DNA of 64,000 nt from JAXMDS01 sp043777815 (GTDB lineage: Bacteria > Pseudomonadota > Alphaproteobacteria > Rickettsiales > Rickettsiaceae). Shown piece by piece: positions 36,880 to 47,800 of the stretch (within the stretch, counting starts at the first letter, position 1; each line of letters opens with the position of its first letter). The stretch covers positions 19,848 through 83,847 of the forward strand of contig JAYWHH010000005.1 of the NCBI GenBank assembly GCA_043777815.1, in the 5' to 3' direction. The notes below the pieces were generated by a model, which was not told the DNA's origin, did no database searches, and was given only the letters and a program-made list of their open reading frames with translations. Position numbers and translations under genes: made by a program.

Positions 36880-38025
36880 TTAATCTATACCTTCTAAAAC
36901 TTTAACTTTTCCGTTTGCTCTTTTTAATACTTCATATTTTCTGTTAGTGGCTTGGTTTTGTGCCTTGAAGTACCCAGAGGCGCCCTCAATCCAATCTGAA
37001 TTATTTAGATAATTGGTTATATTCTCATTTTGTAAAGCATGCCCCGCATATAGTCCTAAGTCATAAGCTAATTTATGAATGTAATCATAATTATCAAAAT
37101 TATTTTTACCATTATTGCTATAGCCAATATAAAAACTATTCATATCATGAGCATTGGAAATGTCTAAGCGATTATCTCCAAATATATTAGCAGTTTTATC
37201 TAAGTGCAGTTTTTTCACCAAATCAAACATCTTATCTAGATTTTTTTTAGAGTCAGCAACATAAATACCTAGTTTTTTTAAATGAGCCGGATTTTCGTTA
37301 AATTTATGAACAAATTCATTTACAGTACTTATAGTTGATGATATAGATTCCATATCTTGATAATGTTTTATCAAAACACATCGTCCACCCATGCTATTGA
37401 TTTTAGATTCTAAAACTTTTGCTAAAGTATTATTATTTGACTCTGGTAATAGCAAGATTATATCTTTCGATATATCATTTTGAATCATGTATGACAAAAT
37501 TTTCTCGGTTTGCTTCATTGGCTTATGCCCAAATATATATACGTTGTCTAAATTCAAATTAATGTTATTAGACAGAGTTACAATTGGTATTTTAGAATTA
37601 GTAAAAGTGTGAATAGGACTTACAAGCTTAGAAGATGGAACTCCTAATATTAAATCTGTTTCTTTAGAGGCAATATCTTTTATGCTTTCATGCATAGCCT
37701 GTGAAGATGAGCTATCATAAACGGAGATGTTAATTTGTTTTTTATATCCAGAATCTTGAATGCCATTTTTGATTAAATCACTCATTTCTCGACCTAACTG
37801 AGCTCCCTCACCATGCAAAGGCACTAAAATAGCTATCTCTTTTACCTTTTCTATTTTTTCAGAAACTTTAATTTCAGACTGATGTTTTCCTGAATATTTT
37901 CTTTGAGAAATTGAAGCACCTTTTGTTTCTTGTATCTCCACTGGTGCTCTATTTGTTTTATTGCATCCAGATAGAAGTAATAGATTTAAAATTAAAACTT
38001 TAAACCAAATTGAATTGCGTTGCAT
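36880..38025 (-). CDS. Lipoprotein, penicillin-binding protein activator (LpoA-like)
   Basis: A 381-residue lipoprotein: the lipobox LLLSGC ends the signal sequence at about residue 21. The rest has the periplasmic-binding-protein fold of the LpoA C-terminal domain, beginning IAILVPLHGEGAQLGREMSD. In gammaproteobacteria LpoA activates PBP1A; alphaproteobacteria carry shorter relatives like this. A class A PBP is present at 26886, and LspA (48345) could process the lipoprotein. Divergent from znuB by 80 bp. Confidence 0.8.
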   Translation of the reverse strand: MQRNSIWFKVLILNLLLLSGCNKTNRAPVEIQETKGASISQRKYSGKHQSEIKVSEKIEKVKEIAILVPLHGEGAQLGREMSDLIKNGIQDSGYKKQINISVYDSSSSQAMHESIKDIASKETDLILGVPSSKLVSPIHTFTNSKIPIVTLSNNINLNLDNVYIFGHKPMKQTEKILSYMIQNDISKDIILLLPESNNNTLAKVLESKINSMGGRCVLIKHYQDMESISSTISTVNEFVHKFNENPAHLKKLGIYVADSKKNLDKMFDLVKKLHLDKTANIFGDNRLDISNAHDMNSFYIGYSNNGKNNFDNYDYIHKLAYDLGLYAGHALQNENITNYLNNSDWIEGASGYFKAQNQATNRKYEVLKRANGKVKVLEGID

Positions 38026-38105
38026 ACTTTTTTTTAAGTACTAATATTTTGGTTCCATTATAATATATTTCATATGGAATATGAAACTCTTACTTTATAT
38101 AAACA

Positions 38106-38891
38106 ATGATATCAATTTTAGTTGTGATTTTAACAGGTATTATTTTGGCACCTTTAAGCTGTATTATGCTTTGGGGTAGATATGTAAGCTTTACCGACTC
38201 TTTAATACATTCGTGTATATTTGGTGGCTTTATATCTCATTTATTTGGTATTAATATTGTTTTGGCAATGATATTATCAGGAGTGTTACTTTGGGTCATT
38301 GCAACCAATTCATATAGACGTCAAAATAATCATCAAATTGTAAAATCTAAAATAGACATCAATACATTGTATTTAATTTCTATGTTTATGAGCAGCATAG
38401 CTATAAGTCTTGGCGTTAACTATAATCAACTATTGTTCGGAAATCTTTTATTTGTTACATATGAAAACTTGTTTCAATTGATTACTATTGCTGTAATTAT
38501 CTATTCATTTTTATGGAAATATAGAAGAGATATATACTTAATGTCATTAGATATAGATTTAGCAGCTGGACTGGGAGTTAAAGTTCAATTCCTACAAAAG
38601 TGTTGTTTGTTGTTAATAATAACTACAGTTTCTATAGTAATTAAAGTGCTTGGTGGAGGATTTTTTATAGTTGGAGCAATGATATTGCCAAGTATTATTG
38701 CAGTAAATATTAGTAAAAATCCTAGTCAAATGTTAATTTATTCAGTTATTATATCAACCACAAATAATATCTTTTCTATAGTTGTTTCTGAGAAATTAGA
38801 TTTAGATTTTGCACCACTTACTATCATATGTGGATTTATTTTGTACTCCGGAATAATAGGAATGAAAAATTTTTTTTTAAAGATTAAATAA
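38106..38891 (+). CDS. znuB: Zinc/manganese ABC transporter permease ZnuB-like
   Basis: A 261-residue ABC-3 family permease with about eight hydrophobic segments. Family features are LAPLSCIMLWGRYVSFTDSL with a following GG, and the LGVKVQFLQKC coupling loop. GGGFFIVGAMILPSIIA near residues 182-198 also fits. The metal-binding protein (ZnuA) and ATPase (ZnuC) are not adjacent, so the transporter genes are dispersed. Substrate is inferred from family. Confidence 0.85.
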   Translation: MISILVVILTGIILAPLSCIMLWGRYVSFTDSLIHSCIFGGFISHLFGINIVLAMILSGVLLWVIATNSYRRQNNHQIVKSKIDINTLYLISMFMSSIAISLGVNYNQLLFGNLLFVTYENLFQLITIAVIIYSFLWKYRRDIYLMSLDIDLAAGLGVKVQFLQKCCLLLIITTVSIVIKVLGGGFFIVGAMILPSIIAVNISKNPSQMLIYSVIISTTNNIFSIVVSEKLDLDFAPLTIICGFILYSGIIGMKNFFLKIK

Positions 38892-38972
38892 ATTTTTGTT
38901 AAAAAAATAGTACACTATATAACTATGCCCTACAGCAAATGATGCAATCTGTGATTTAACAAGTTATTTGAT

Positions 38973-40325
38973 ATGCAAGCTATTCTATACAAAAAGCTAA
39001 CTTTCCTAATGTTAAATAACCACACCCAAGAAGTGGTACAGGAATGTAATAATTTACATCCTACAGATTTAGCTTTGTTGTTTTATAACTTAACGTCAGA
39101 AGATCAAAAAAAATTGATTGATATTTTACAAAATGATCTAAATCCTGAAATTATTCCCTGGTTTAACCAGGATTTATTAGAAATTTTATTAGAATGCGTT
39201 GGATACAATAAATTTGCTAAATTAGTGTCAAAGCTAGATGTAACAAAAATTATCAAAGTAATAATTGCATTACCTGAAGAAATAATGGAAAAGGTGACAT
39301 TGGAGTTTAATGAAAATACCAGAATTGCAGTCGAAGATCGATTTAAATATCCAGAAAAAACACTAGGTAGAATTATGCAAACAGACTACGTGGCAGCACC
39401 AATGTGGTGGACAATAAAAGATTTAAATAATTTTTTATCTTTAAATTCAAGTCTGCAAAAGTGTAATGCGATTATTGTAATAAATGCTGAACATCATCCA
39501 GTAGGAACCGTTTATTCCGTAAAAGCAATTGGATGCAGTCCTTTGACTAAAATAGAAGAAATTATGAATCAAATAGAAGTTTTTCATGAGAATACCGCAG
39601 CCATTGAGGCTATTATTTCTTTTAAAAAATATGAGCTTATGCAAAGTTGCATAGTGGATAAAGATAATAAATTGATAGGTTACATAAATTTTACCCAAAT
39701 ATTAAATGCATCTGAAGAAGAAACTGAAGAAGAAACCATGCAATTACATGGAATTTTTTATGATTGTACAGGCAATCAAAGCATCAGTCTAATTGACAAC
39801 ATATTGATGAATATAAAAAGCAGAATACCGTGGATTTGTGTTAATTTATTAGTTGCTTTTATAGTAGCAAATATTGTTATAAACTTTGAAAACATAATAA
39901 GTCATTACATATATGCTGCTTCATTAATGTCAATAGTAGCCAGTTCAGCTGGTAGCTCCGGTGCACAAACTGTAGCAGTTACAGTGCGACTCATATCAAA
40001 AACTCAAATAAGATTACTTAGTGCTTATATAATTATATTAAGTGAAGTATTAACAGGGTTTACTAATGGAATGATTATCAGTATGATAAGTTTTTTAATT
40101 AGTTTATATATGTATCAAGATTACAAAATTAGTTTAGTTTTTGCGATAGCAATTTTATTTAATTTTATAATATCAGGAGTTATAGGCTCTCTCACTCCTG
40201 TAGTTTTAGAAAAATTAAATCTTGACCCTGCATCAGGCAGTAACGTTATAGTAAGTGCTGTAACTGATATCTTTGGTTTTTTTGTTTTTCTATATATGAT
40301 TAACTGGATGCACCAATTTATCTAG
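38973..40325 (+). CDS. mgtE: Magnesium transporter MgtE
   Basis: A 450-residue Mg2+ channel. An N-terminal helical domain (residues 1-125) is followed by paired CBS domains (about 130-255) that sense magnesium. The C-terminal membrane domain starts with RIPWICVNLLVAFIVANIV and contains the pore-helix signature SSAGSSGAQT. Domain order and length are typical. tkt follows only 9 bp downstream, so the two are probably co-transcribed. Confidence 0.94.
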   Translation: MQAILYKKLTFLMLNNHTQEVVQECNNLHPTDLALLFYNLTSEDQKKLIDILQNDLNPEIIPWFNQDLLEILLECVGYNKFAKLVSKLDVTKIIKVIIALPEEIMEKVTLEFNENTRIAVEDRFKYPEKTLGRIMQTDYVAAPMWWTIKDLNNFLSLNSSLQKCNAIIVINAEHHPVGTVYSVKAIGCSPLTKIEEIMNQIEVFHENTAAIEAIISFKKYELMQSCIVDKDNKLIGYINFTQILNASEEETEEETMQLHGIFYDCTGNQSISLIDNILMNIKSRIPWICVNLLVAFIVANIVINFENIISHYIYAASLMSIVASSAGSSGAQTVAVTVRLISKTQIRLLSAYIIILSEVLTGFTNGMIISMISFLISLYMYQDYKISLVFAIAILFNFIISGVIGSLTPVVLEKLNLDPASGSNVIVSAVTDIFGFFVFLYMINWMHQFI

Positions 40326-40334
40326 AACTAGATA

Positions 40335-42881
40335 ATGATTAATCAAACTATTCGTAGAACGTATAAAAAAGTTATTAAAAATCAATCTCATTTACTAGAA
40401 CTAAGTCTCAATATAAAGAAAATTATTATAGACACTCTTTGTTTTGATGAAAATAGATCTTATGAAAATACACGCTGTAATGATTCTTTGAGCTTTGCTG
40501 AGGTTATGACGGTATTAGGATTTGAATTTTTGAGCCCACAAGATAAGATAATTTTATCTAATGGACATATTAGTGTTTTATTATATGCATTTTACTATTT
40601 AATAGGACACCCTTGGTACAATTTGAACCAACTAAAAAAATTTAGAAAAATTGGCTACAACACACCTGGATATCCTGAATATAATCGCACAATTGCTGCT
40701 ACTACAGGTCCTTTGGGGCAAGGGTTAGGGACAAGCATAGGAATGGCTATTGCGGCAAAAAAAGCTAAATTAGATCATAAAATTTTTTGCACAGTGGGAA
40801 TTGGATGTTTAATGGAAGGCCTTGGATACGAAGCGATCTCTCTAGCCGGTCATTTAAAATTAGATAATTTAATAGTCTTATTTGATAAAACTTCTAGTAT
40901 CAAAAATACTACATCTAGCTTGGCTATAAGCGAGAATCAAAAACAAAAATTTATTAATATGGGATGGAAAGCCATAGAAGTAAATGGCAATGATTTGAGA
41001 GATATAAGAAAAGGATTAAGCTTTGGAATAGGTAGAAATAATCATGATGCTATTGATTCTAAAGATTTAGTGCATTCATATATTGCTAAACCAACTTTTA
41101 TTGAACTTGAGACCAGTGAAACTCTCACTTTAGATAAAATTCAACCTTATTCCATTGTAGCTGAAATAAATGATTCTCAAATAAATATAAATCAAAAGCT
41201 GATTTTTAATTCATTAGATACTTTAAAGAAAAATTTAAGTGGCAATGCTACCAATGCAGACTTAAATCAAAAAATAAAAAACCAGTTTACGATCAAAAAT
41301 GATAAAACTGAAGGTGATCTTGTTTTAAATGGTACAAATTTTGAAGAACCATTTTTTGTAAACTTTAAATTTTTAGATCAGTGGCGTAGATTAAATTATT
41401 TAATTGAACCTCATTTGATTCGAGATTATTTTGTTTATTGCAAAGCTCAAAATATAAATTCTGCAGAATTAAAAGAATATGAAGAAATATGTAAAAATAA
41501 CGCATCCGATGCAAACATCAATAACGAAGATTTTTGTCCAAAATCATATTATTTTTATGAAATTAAAACTAATAAAATGAAAGCTTCTCATATAGCTTCA
41601 ATGAATCAAGAAATAATAATTGACAAATCAAAGTTCATTTCTTCTGATATACAACCTGAAAAACAATTATTTCATCATAATATATATGAAAGATTTACTA
41701 ACCACTCTACAGCAAACAAACTAATAGATAAATTTACCACAAGGTGCCCTGAGATATTTATTAATCCAACCAATAAAAGATATTTTAATGGTAGAAATAT
41801 TAATGATATGTTAACTGAAATGTTGAATCCAATATATGTTCAATATCACAATCATCCCATTTCCATAAATATAATGAATTCCATATTAAATGAAATATTT
41901 ATATCTGGAGTTGCAAATGTTATTTTAGGATCTATCGACCTTAATGAGCCTGATAGTTTGAAAATAAATGGCTATAATTCAATTACTAGTGATAACTTTT
42001 TTGGAAATACTCTTCATTGTGGCGCTAGAGAAAATATAATGGCCAGCGCTTGTAATGGCTTAGCTTTAAGCGGATATATACCAATTTGTAGCACCCTGTT
42101 AGCATTCTCTGATTATGCAAGATCAGGCATAAGAATGTCAGCGATAATGAATTTAAAAGTTATATATTTAATGACGCATGATTCAGCAACAGGAAGGGAT
42201 GGTTCAACTTATCAATCGATAGAACAGTTAACAAGTTTTCGCGCAATGCCAAATATAATATTATTTCGACCATATCTTGTACAGGAATTATTATTGAGTT
42301 TCAAATATGCCTTATCTCACCAAGGACCAAGTATAATATGCATTCCAAGACAAAAATTAGAACTTTTAGAATTAGAGATAAACCAAAATACTACTCAAAA
42401 TTTATATTTTTATCATTTAGCTGGATATTTAATTTCAGGATTAATAAGTGATAATATATGTTTAATTAGTACCGGTCCAGAAATAGAATTAAGCTTAAAA
42501 GTAAGAAAAATTTTACAAACTATAGATCCTAAGAGCTTTAGAGTAAAGATTATATCCATACCCAGTATTTCATTATTAGACAGATATATGAAAAATAAGC
42601 CTAAAAAAAGAGAAAATAATAACCTTAAATCTAAGATACGAAATGAAACTAGGGCAAATGAAAACGAGCCTCAAGATTTCTTTTCTAATTTAATTCAAGC
42701 GGAATATTTGTTTACTATAGAGTCAGGCGCTACATTGGGACTAATTGGAATTGTTGAAAGCCATAGATACAAAGCATTTAAACAATATGGATTAGACAAT
42801 TTTGGATATTCAGAAAGCTTGACGCCTAAAACTATAGCTCGCGATATAGTAGAAACTATAATGCAAACATTTAAATCTTAA
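40335..42881 (+). CDS. tkt: Transketolase-like protein with degenerate active site
   Basis: Clearly a transketolase by descent: LSNGHISVLLYAFYYLIGH, TTGPLGQGLGTSIGMAIA, CLMEGLGYEAISLAGHLKL in the thiamine domain, and CGARENIMASACNGLALSGY with THDSATGRDGSTYQSIEQ in the second domain. Several catalytic positions differ. The N-terminal SGHPGAP is absent, TPGHPE reads TPGYPE (Tyr 113), the GDG metal motif reads GIG (Ile 156) with no DDN, and the phosphate-site RKASQN is missing. DGPTHQ reads DGSTYQ (Tyr 626). Glu 566 and His 78 remain. The 848 residues exceed the usual 650-700 because of inserted asparagine/lysine-rich stretches near 290-490 and about 755-785. Transketolase activity is doubtful. 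Confidence 0.88.
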   Translation: MINQTIRRTYKKVIKNQSHLLELSLNIKKIIIDTLCFDENRSYENTRCNDSLSFAEVMTVLGFEFLSPQDKIILSNGHISVLLYAFYYLIGHPWYNLNQLKKFRKIGYNTPGYPEYNRTIAATTGPLGQGLGTSIGMAIAAKKAKLDHKIFCTVGIGCLMEGLGYEAISLAGHLKLDNLIVLFDKTSSIKNTTSSLAISENQKQKFINMGWKAIEVNGNDLRDIRKGLSFGIGRNNHDAIDSKDLVHSYIAKPTFIELETSETLTLDKIQPYSIVAEINDSQININQKLIFNSLDTLKKNLSGNATNADLNQKIKNQFTIKNDKTEGDLVLNGTNFEEPFFVNFKFLDQWRRLNYLIEPHLIRDYFVYCKAQNINSAELKEYEEICKNNASDANINNEDFCPKSYYFYEIKTNKMKASHIASMNQEIIIDKSKFISSDIQPEKQLFHHNIYERFTNHSTANKLIDKFTTRCPEIFINPTNKRYFNGRNINDMLTEMLNPIYVQYHNHPISINIMNSILNEIFISGVANVILGSIDLNEPDSLKINGYNSITSDNFFGNTLHCGARENIMASACNGLALSGYIPICSTLLAFSDYARSGIRMSAIMNLKVIYLMTHDSATGRDGSTYQSIEQLTSFRAMPNIILFRPYLVQELLLSFKYALSHQGPSIICIPRQKLELLELEINQNTTQNLYFYHLAGYLISGLISDNICLISTGPEIELSLKVRKILQTIDPKSFRVKIISIPSISLLDRYMKNKPKKRENNNLKSKIRNETRANENEPQDFFSNLIQAEYLFTIESGATLGLIGIVESHRYKAFKQYGLDNFGYSESLTPKTIARDIVETIMQTFKS

Positions 42882-42985
42882 ATAAGATATTGAGTTTTGA
42901 CATTATATAAATTAAGCTATCTTATTCTTAAGTTTTTACATTGTAAGTTAAGTAAAATTTTGAATTTATATACCATATATAACTT

Positions 42986-43013
42986 TTGAAATTTGGCTTA
43001 ATTGAGGTATAAT
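42986..43013 (+). promoter_or_regulatory. Probable secY promoter
   Basis: TTGAAA at 42986-42991, a 16-bp spacer and a perfect TATAAT at 43008-43013, about 60 bp before the secY ATG. It supports secY having its own promoter outside an spc operon. Confidence 0.55.
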
Positions 43014-43074
43014 CTCCTAGTCCAAAGCTTAGAATTTAAGCATTAGATTTCAAGAATATTTAAATAAAAAATCA

Positions 43075-44370
43075 ATGAGAGATAGTTCACGTAATACTGA
43101 TAGCAATTCTTCTTTATGGAGAAAAATTTGGTTTACAATCTGTATGATTATTTTGTATAGATTCGGCTCTTATATTCCAATTCCAGGTATTGACGCAGTT
43201 GTAATGAACCAATTCATGCAACAAAATCAGTCTGGCATTATGGGAATGTTCAATATGTTATCAGGAGGCTCTTTGGGAAGAATGTCAATTTTTGCATTAG
43301 CAATTATGCCTTATATAACTTCTTCTATCATAATACAACTACTTTCCATGAGTTATAAAACTCTTGCTGAGATGAAGAAAAACGGAGAACAGGGTCGTAA
43401 AAAAATTAACCAAATTTCAAGATATTTGACTATTTTAATATCTGTGATTCAGGGATTAGGAATTACATCAGCGTTAGAGATGACTCAGTTACCTATAGGA
43501 AAATTAGTAATGATACCTGGGCCATTATTTAAATTTGTAGGTGTAATAAGTTTAGTGGTTGGCACAATGTTGTTAATGTGGCTTGGTGAACAAATTACAG
43601 CCAAAGGAATTGGGAACGGCTCATCAATTATTATTTTTATTGGTATTATTTCTCAGGTTCCAGGAAATATTATTTCTTCACTAGAATTAATTAGAAAAGG
43701 TGGACTGCCAGTTGCATCTTATGCGGCGACTATAATTTTCAGTTTACTTATGATTGCTATAGTAATATTTTGCGAAAAAGCTATCAGGAAAATTAAAATT
43801 CATCACCCAAAACATCACAACGAATCTGTCACAAATCAAGAAAATTCTTTCTTGCCTATAAAAATTAACATTGCAGGAGTTATACCCCCTATGTTTGCAG
43901 ATGCTATGTTGCGTTTTCCATTAACTATCGCTAATTTTTCTAATAATCCAGACTCAATGCTTAGCAATATTGGAACTTGGCTATCTCACGGAAAACCAAT
44001 TTTTATGGTACTTTATACAATGCTGATTGTATTTTTCTGTTTTACATATACTGCTATTGTTTTTAATACTGAAGAAATAGCCACTAATGTAAAAAAATCT
44101 AATGTAGTGGTAAATTCTATCAGGCCTGGTGAAAAAACTAGGGAGTACTTAGATTTTGTAGTAACTAGAGTTACGTGCATTGGAAGTGCATATATCGCTA
44201 CTATATGCTTAATACCCGAAATTCTATCATATAATTTTAACATATCCATAGTTGGAGGCACCACAGTAATGATCGTAGTGAATGTTGTAATAGATACTTT
44301 CACTCAAATTCAATCCTATTCTATGCCGACAAGATATGACAGAATAGCTAAAAGACTTAGAGCATCCTAA
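43075..44370 (+). CDS. secY: Protein translocase subunit SecY
   Basis: The channel subunit of the Sec translocon, 431 residues with ten predicted membrane helices. Recognisable family segments are IPIPGIDAVVM, LGIMPYITSSIIIQLL-like LAIMPYITSSIIIQLL, the plug/loop around GEQGRKKINQ, TAKGIGNGSSIIIF, RIPIKIN-type FLPIKINIAGVIPPMFA and NIRPGEKT-type SIRPGEKTREYL. The C-terminus ends in a basic tail. Normally it follows rplO; here rplO is 34 kb away. Confidence 0.96.
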   Translation: MRDSSRNTDSNSSLWRKIWFTICMIILYRFGSYIPIPGIDAVVMNQFMQQNQSGIMGMFNMLSGGSLGRMSIFALAIMPYITSSIIIQLLSMSYKTLAEMKKNGEQGRKKINQISRYLTILISVIQGLGITSALEMTQLPIGKLVMIPGPLFKFVGVISLVVGTMLLMWLGEQITAKGIGNGSSIIIFIGIISQVPGNIISSLELIRKGGLPVASYAATIIFSLLMIAIVIFCEKAIRKIKIHHPKHHNESVTNQENSFLPIKINIAGVIPPMFADAMLRFPLTIANFSNNPDSMLSNIGTWLSHGKPIFMVLYTMLIVFFCFTYTAIVFNTEEIATNVKKSNVVVNSIRPGEKTREYLDFVVTRVTCIGSAYIATICLIPEILSYNFNISIVGGTTVMIVVNVVIDTFTQIQSYSMPTRYDRIAKRLRAS

Positions 44371-44417
44371 GTAAAATTATTGATATTAACGTTATCATTG
44401 GAACTTAAAAGCACTTC

Positions 44418-44711
44418 ATGATTTTTGCAGTTAAAGTTAAAACAGGCTCCAAGTCAAATCAAATTAAATTTCTCAATTCACAACAGGCGCAAGCATTAAA
44501 TTTAGACATTTCGTACTCAAGCATTGTATTAGAAATTAATGTCAAATCAAGACCAGTTAAAAATAAAGCTAATGAAGAATTAATTGATTTAATGTCCAAG
44601 TATTTTAAAGTTCCTAAACACAAAGTAGATATATTGAGTGGATCCAATTCCAAAATTAAAAAGATAAAAATTAGTGATATATGTAGTTCAATACCACTAT
44701 ATAATAATTGA
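44418..44711 (+). CDS. DUF167 (YggU) family protein
   Basis: A 97-residue protein with the family pattern AVKVKTGSKSNQI, LEINVKSRPVKNKANEELI and DILSGSNSKIKKIKI. The biochemical role of the family is not established. It lies 47 bp after secY and may share its transcript. Confidence 0.85.
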   Translation: MIFAVKVKTGSKSNQIKFLNSQQAQALNLDISYSSIVLEINVKSRPVKNKANEELIDLMSKYFKVPKHKVDILSGSNSKIKKIKISDICSSIPLYNN

Positions 44712-44827
44712 CTTAGTCGCATCAAAACTACAAACTATTTAGCTTTAAGCAGAGTGATAACTTTTGCTGCAGATTAGTTATTTTTTTATATAGGATTAAT
44801 AGATATATTAAATTCTTTCAAAGAAAT

Positions 44828-47800
44828 ATGAATACTTTTGGCATAGATTATGACAATGTAAATTGGAAAAGAAAAAAAGAACCATTGGAAAAGAAAAAAG
44901 AAAAAGAGGCGGAGATAAACCTAGAGAATAAAAAGAAAGCAGAAATGGAGATAAAGACAGAGGATAAAAAGAAAGAAGAAACGGAGATAAGCCTAGAGAA
45001 TAAAAAGAAAGCAGAAAAATTACAAAAAAAAGAAGAGGATAAGAAAGCAAGAGAAATAAAAATATTAGAAAAACAGAAGAAAGCGGTTGATGAAAAAGTG
45101 GAGAAACTAAATAAAGAATTTCAAGTTAAAAAAGCAAAAGCCATACAAACAGAAGCAAAAGTCATACAAGCAAAAGCAGAATCAGAAGCAATAACAGATG
45201 AGATTAATAAAAAAAAAGGTATTATTAGCCTTATTCAAAACAATGATTACAAAACAAGGACTACTAATTTAGGATTTAGTGATGATTTATCAAATATTCA
45301 AAACCATGAGGAAATTGGGGGTTGGCAAATTGTATCTGCGCCTTCAGAGAGTGATAAATTTTTTATTAAAGAAATAAAAGGGAGAGAAAAAATTTTTACA
45401 TCTCTTGAGGAATTTATTAATAAATATACAAATAGTAAAAGTGTTAATAATGAAACAAAAATTTCAGATAAAATTAACTCAGAATTTGTTCCTATTGCAA
45501 ATATAATTCTTTCTTTATTATCTTTTTTAAACATTTCAGGAGCAACCTTAAGTAGTATTGTTAATACTTTTGAAACATATGATGAATTAAAAAACAGCAA
45601 ACCCTTTGTAGCATTTATAAAAGAATTTAATTTAGCCGTCCATAGGACAATATTTAATGTTTTTAAATTAATTTTTAGCTTAAAAATTGCTCCCCATAAT
45701 GACATATTTAACCTGATAAAAGAATCAAATATAGATTCAGACACAATGACACTTAAAACAAAAGCAATTAAATGCCCTGAAACAATTAAAGCGCATCTCG
45801 AAGTATATAGTCGTAGTATACTACAAGATACTTCAAGTGAAGAAAAAGCTCTTGAGGCAATTTCTCAACATAATCGTAATAAAAAAGAAAATGCAACTTT
45901 GTGCCAGTTAAACGCAGAACTTACAGAAAAAAATAATGACTTAAGAGAAGAAAATCAAGAATTAAAAAAACAAATAAAAGTACTTAAAAAAAACAAAGAA
46001 CTTCAGATACGATCTATCAGCCCTTCTATCAGTCCATCTAGATATACTATGGACGCACAAGATGGTAATTTTGAACAGTTGAAAGAAAATAACAAGTGCA
46101 AATTAAGAAATGCTAAATCTAACTTTGTAGAACAAGAAATTAGGTCTGAAGTAATATCGGAATTTATGGTTGACATTGTCTCTGAAGACTTAAAGTCTAA
46201 ATTGGGCAATATAAATATTATATTGCTTGATCACCCTAAATTATTAAAACAAGTAAAAAAAGAAACAAGGGATAAATTAGAAAAAGATATAGAACTCACT
46301 AAAGACCAAATATCTTTTCTAGAGATTTATTTAAAACAATTTCAAGATTTTCAATTTCAAAATAAAATTAAAGCGCTTAAAAAACACATTACTTTAAATG
46401 CTTTAACAGGATACAACTTTAATGAATGTGAGGAAGGCATATTAAAAGTAGAGATTTTAAATAAGGTGAAATATTATTCAGTACTTTTTGAATTTATTCA
46501 AAATAATTTAAAAGAAAAATTTAAGAACAAAGAATTATTTGATAAAGAAATGGGAAAAATTGAAGAAGGTTTAAATATTATAAAAGAATATAAAATATGT
46601 GAACTAGAAAAACATACACTTGAATCTTATAATAAAAATAGAGTAGATTATCTTCACTACTTAGGTTGCGAAAATATTCACAAGAAAATGGAGGAGAAAG
46701 TTTCTGAAAGAATGAAGATAAATAAACACACAGCATGTAAATCTCTTATAGTAAGTCCCGGTGTGTCTTCAAATGAAGATAGTGAAGATAATGATCCAAA
46801 TGTTGAAAGCATAAAAACAAAAAGAAAGACAAAAAAAAAGAAGGAAGTTTTTAGCTTAGAACTTAGCCCTACTAGTTGCAACAATAAACAATCAGATTCT
46901 AGCAAAAAAGAGAAAGAAATAGAAGAATCGCAAAGTGGTATATATAAATTAGAACCGCATCGTAACATTGAAAAAAATTCAATTATTGGTGAGAAAAATC
47001 TAGAAGGATTAATGAATAAAGTAAATAAAATGCAAGACAAATCAGATGAACAATCATTGCCTCTGCTAATATTATCTGCGCCAATTAAAAATATTGACTC
47101 TTCTAAAGCTGACTGTTTTAAGTCATTAAACAATCAAGGAAATGAATCTATAATAAAAGATTATAATAAATCTAAAGACCAAGATATATCTATATTAAAT
47201 CAAGTAAAATCTATAACAGACAATAGTAAATCTCTTAATTTTACGAAAAAAACAGAACCTGTGGAATGTGTAAAAGATTTGAAAAATGATGAACCTGAAG
47301 CACTTTATCAACGTGAAAATGAAGATGGAACTGAGGCGCTTTATCAACGTGAAAATGAAGATGTGCATGAAGCATTAAATGAACATGAAAAAGATAAACC
47401 TGAAGCATTGGGTGAGTGTGAATCATTTGTTTTGAACGCAGAAGATGTGCGTGAATCATTACCGCCAAGACAAAACGAAATGGAGTCAATGAAAAAAGAT
47501 GAACCTGAATCATTGATTTCGGAACAAAACGAAATGGAGTCAATGAAAAATAATGAATCTAAAGCATTGAGCAAATATGAAAAAGATCAATCTGAGGCGC
47601 TTTATCATCATGAAAAAGATAGATCTAAAGCATTGAGCGAATATGAAAAAGATAGATCTGAAGCATTGAGCGAATATGAAAAAGATAAATCTGAAGCATT
47701 GAGCGAATATGAAAAAGATAAATCTGAAGCATTGGGTGAGTGTGAATCATTTGTTTTGAACGCAGAAGATGTGCGTGAATCATTACCGCCAAGACAAAAT

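Noticed and set aside
40335..42881. Transketolase as a split or frameshifted pseudogene
   Set aside because: The frame is open throughout and both domains are in the right order; degeneration is by substitution and insertion, not by disruption.
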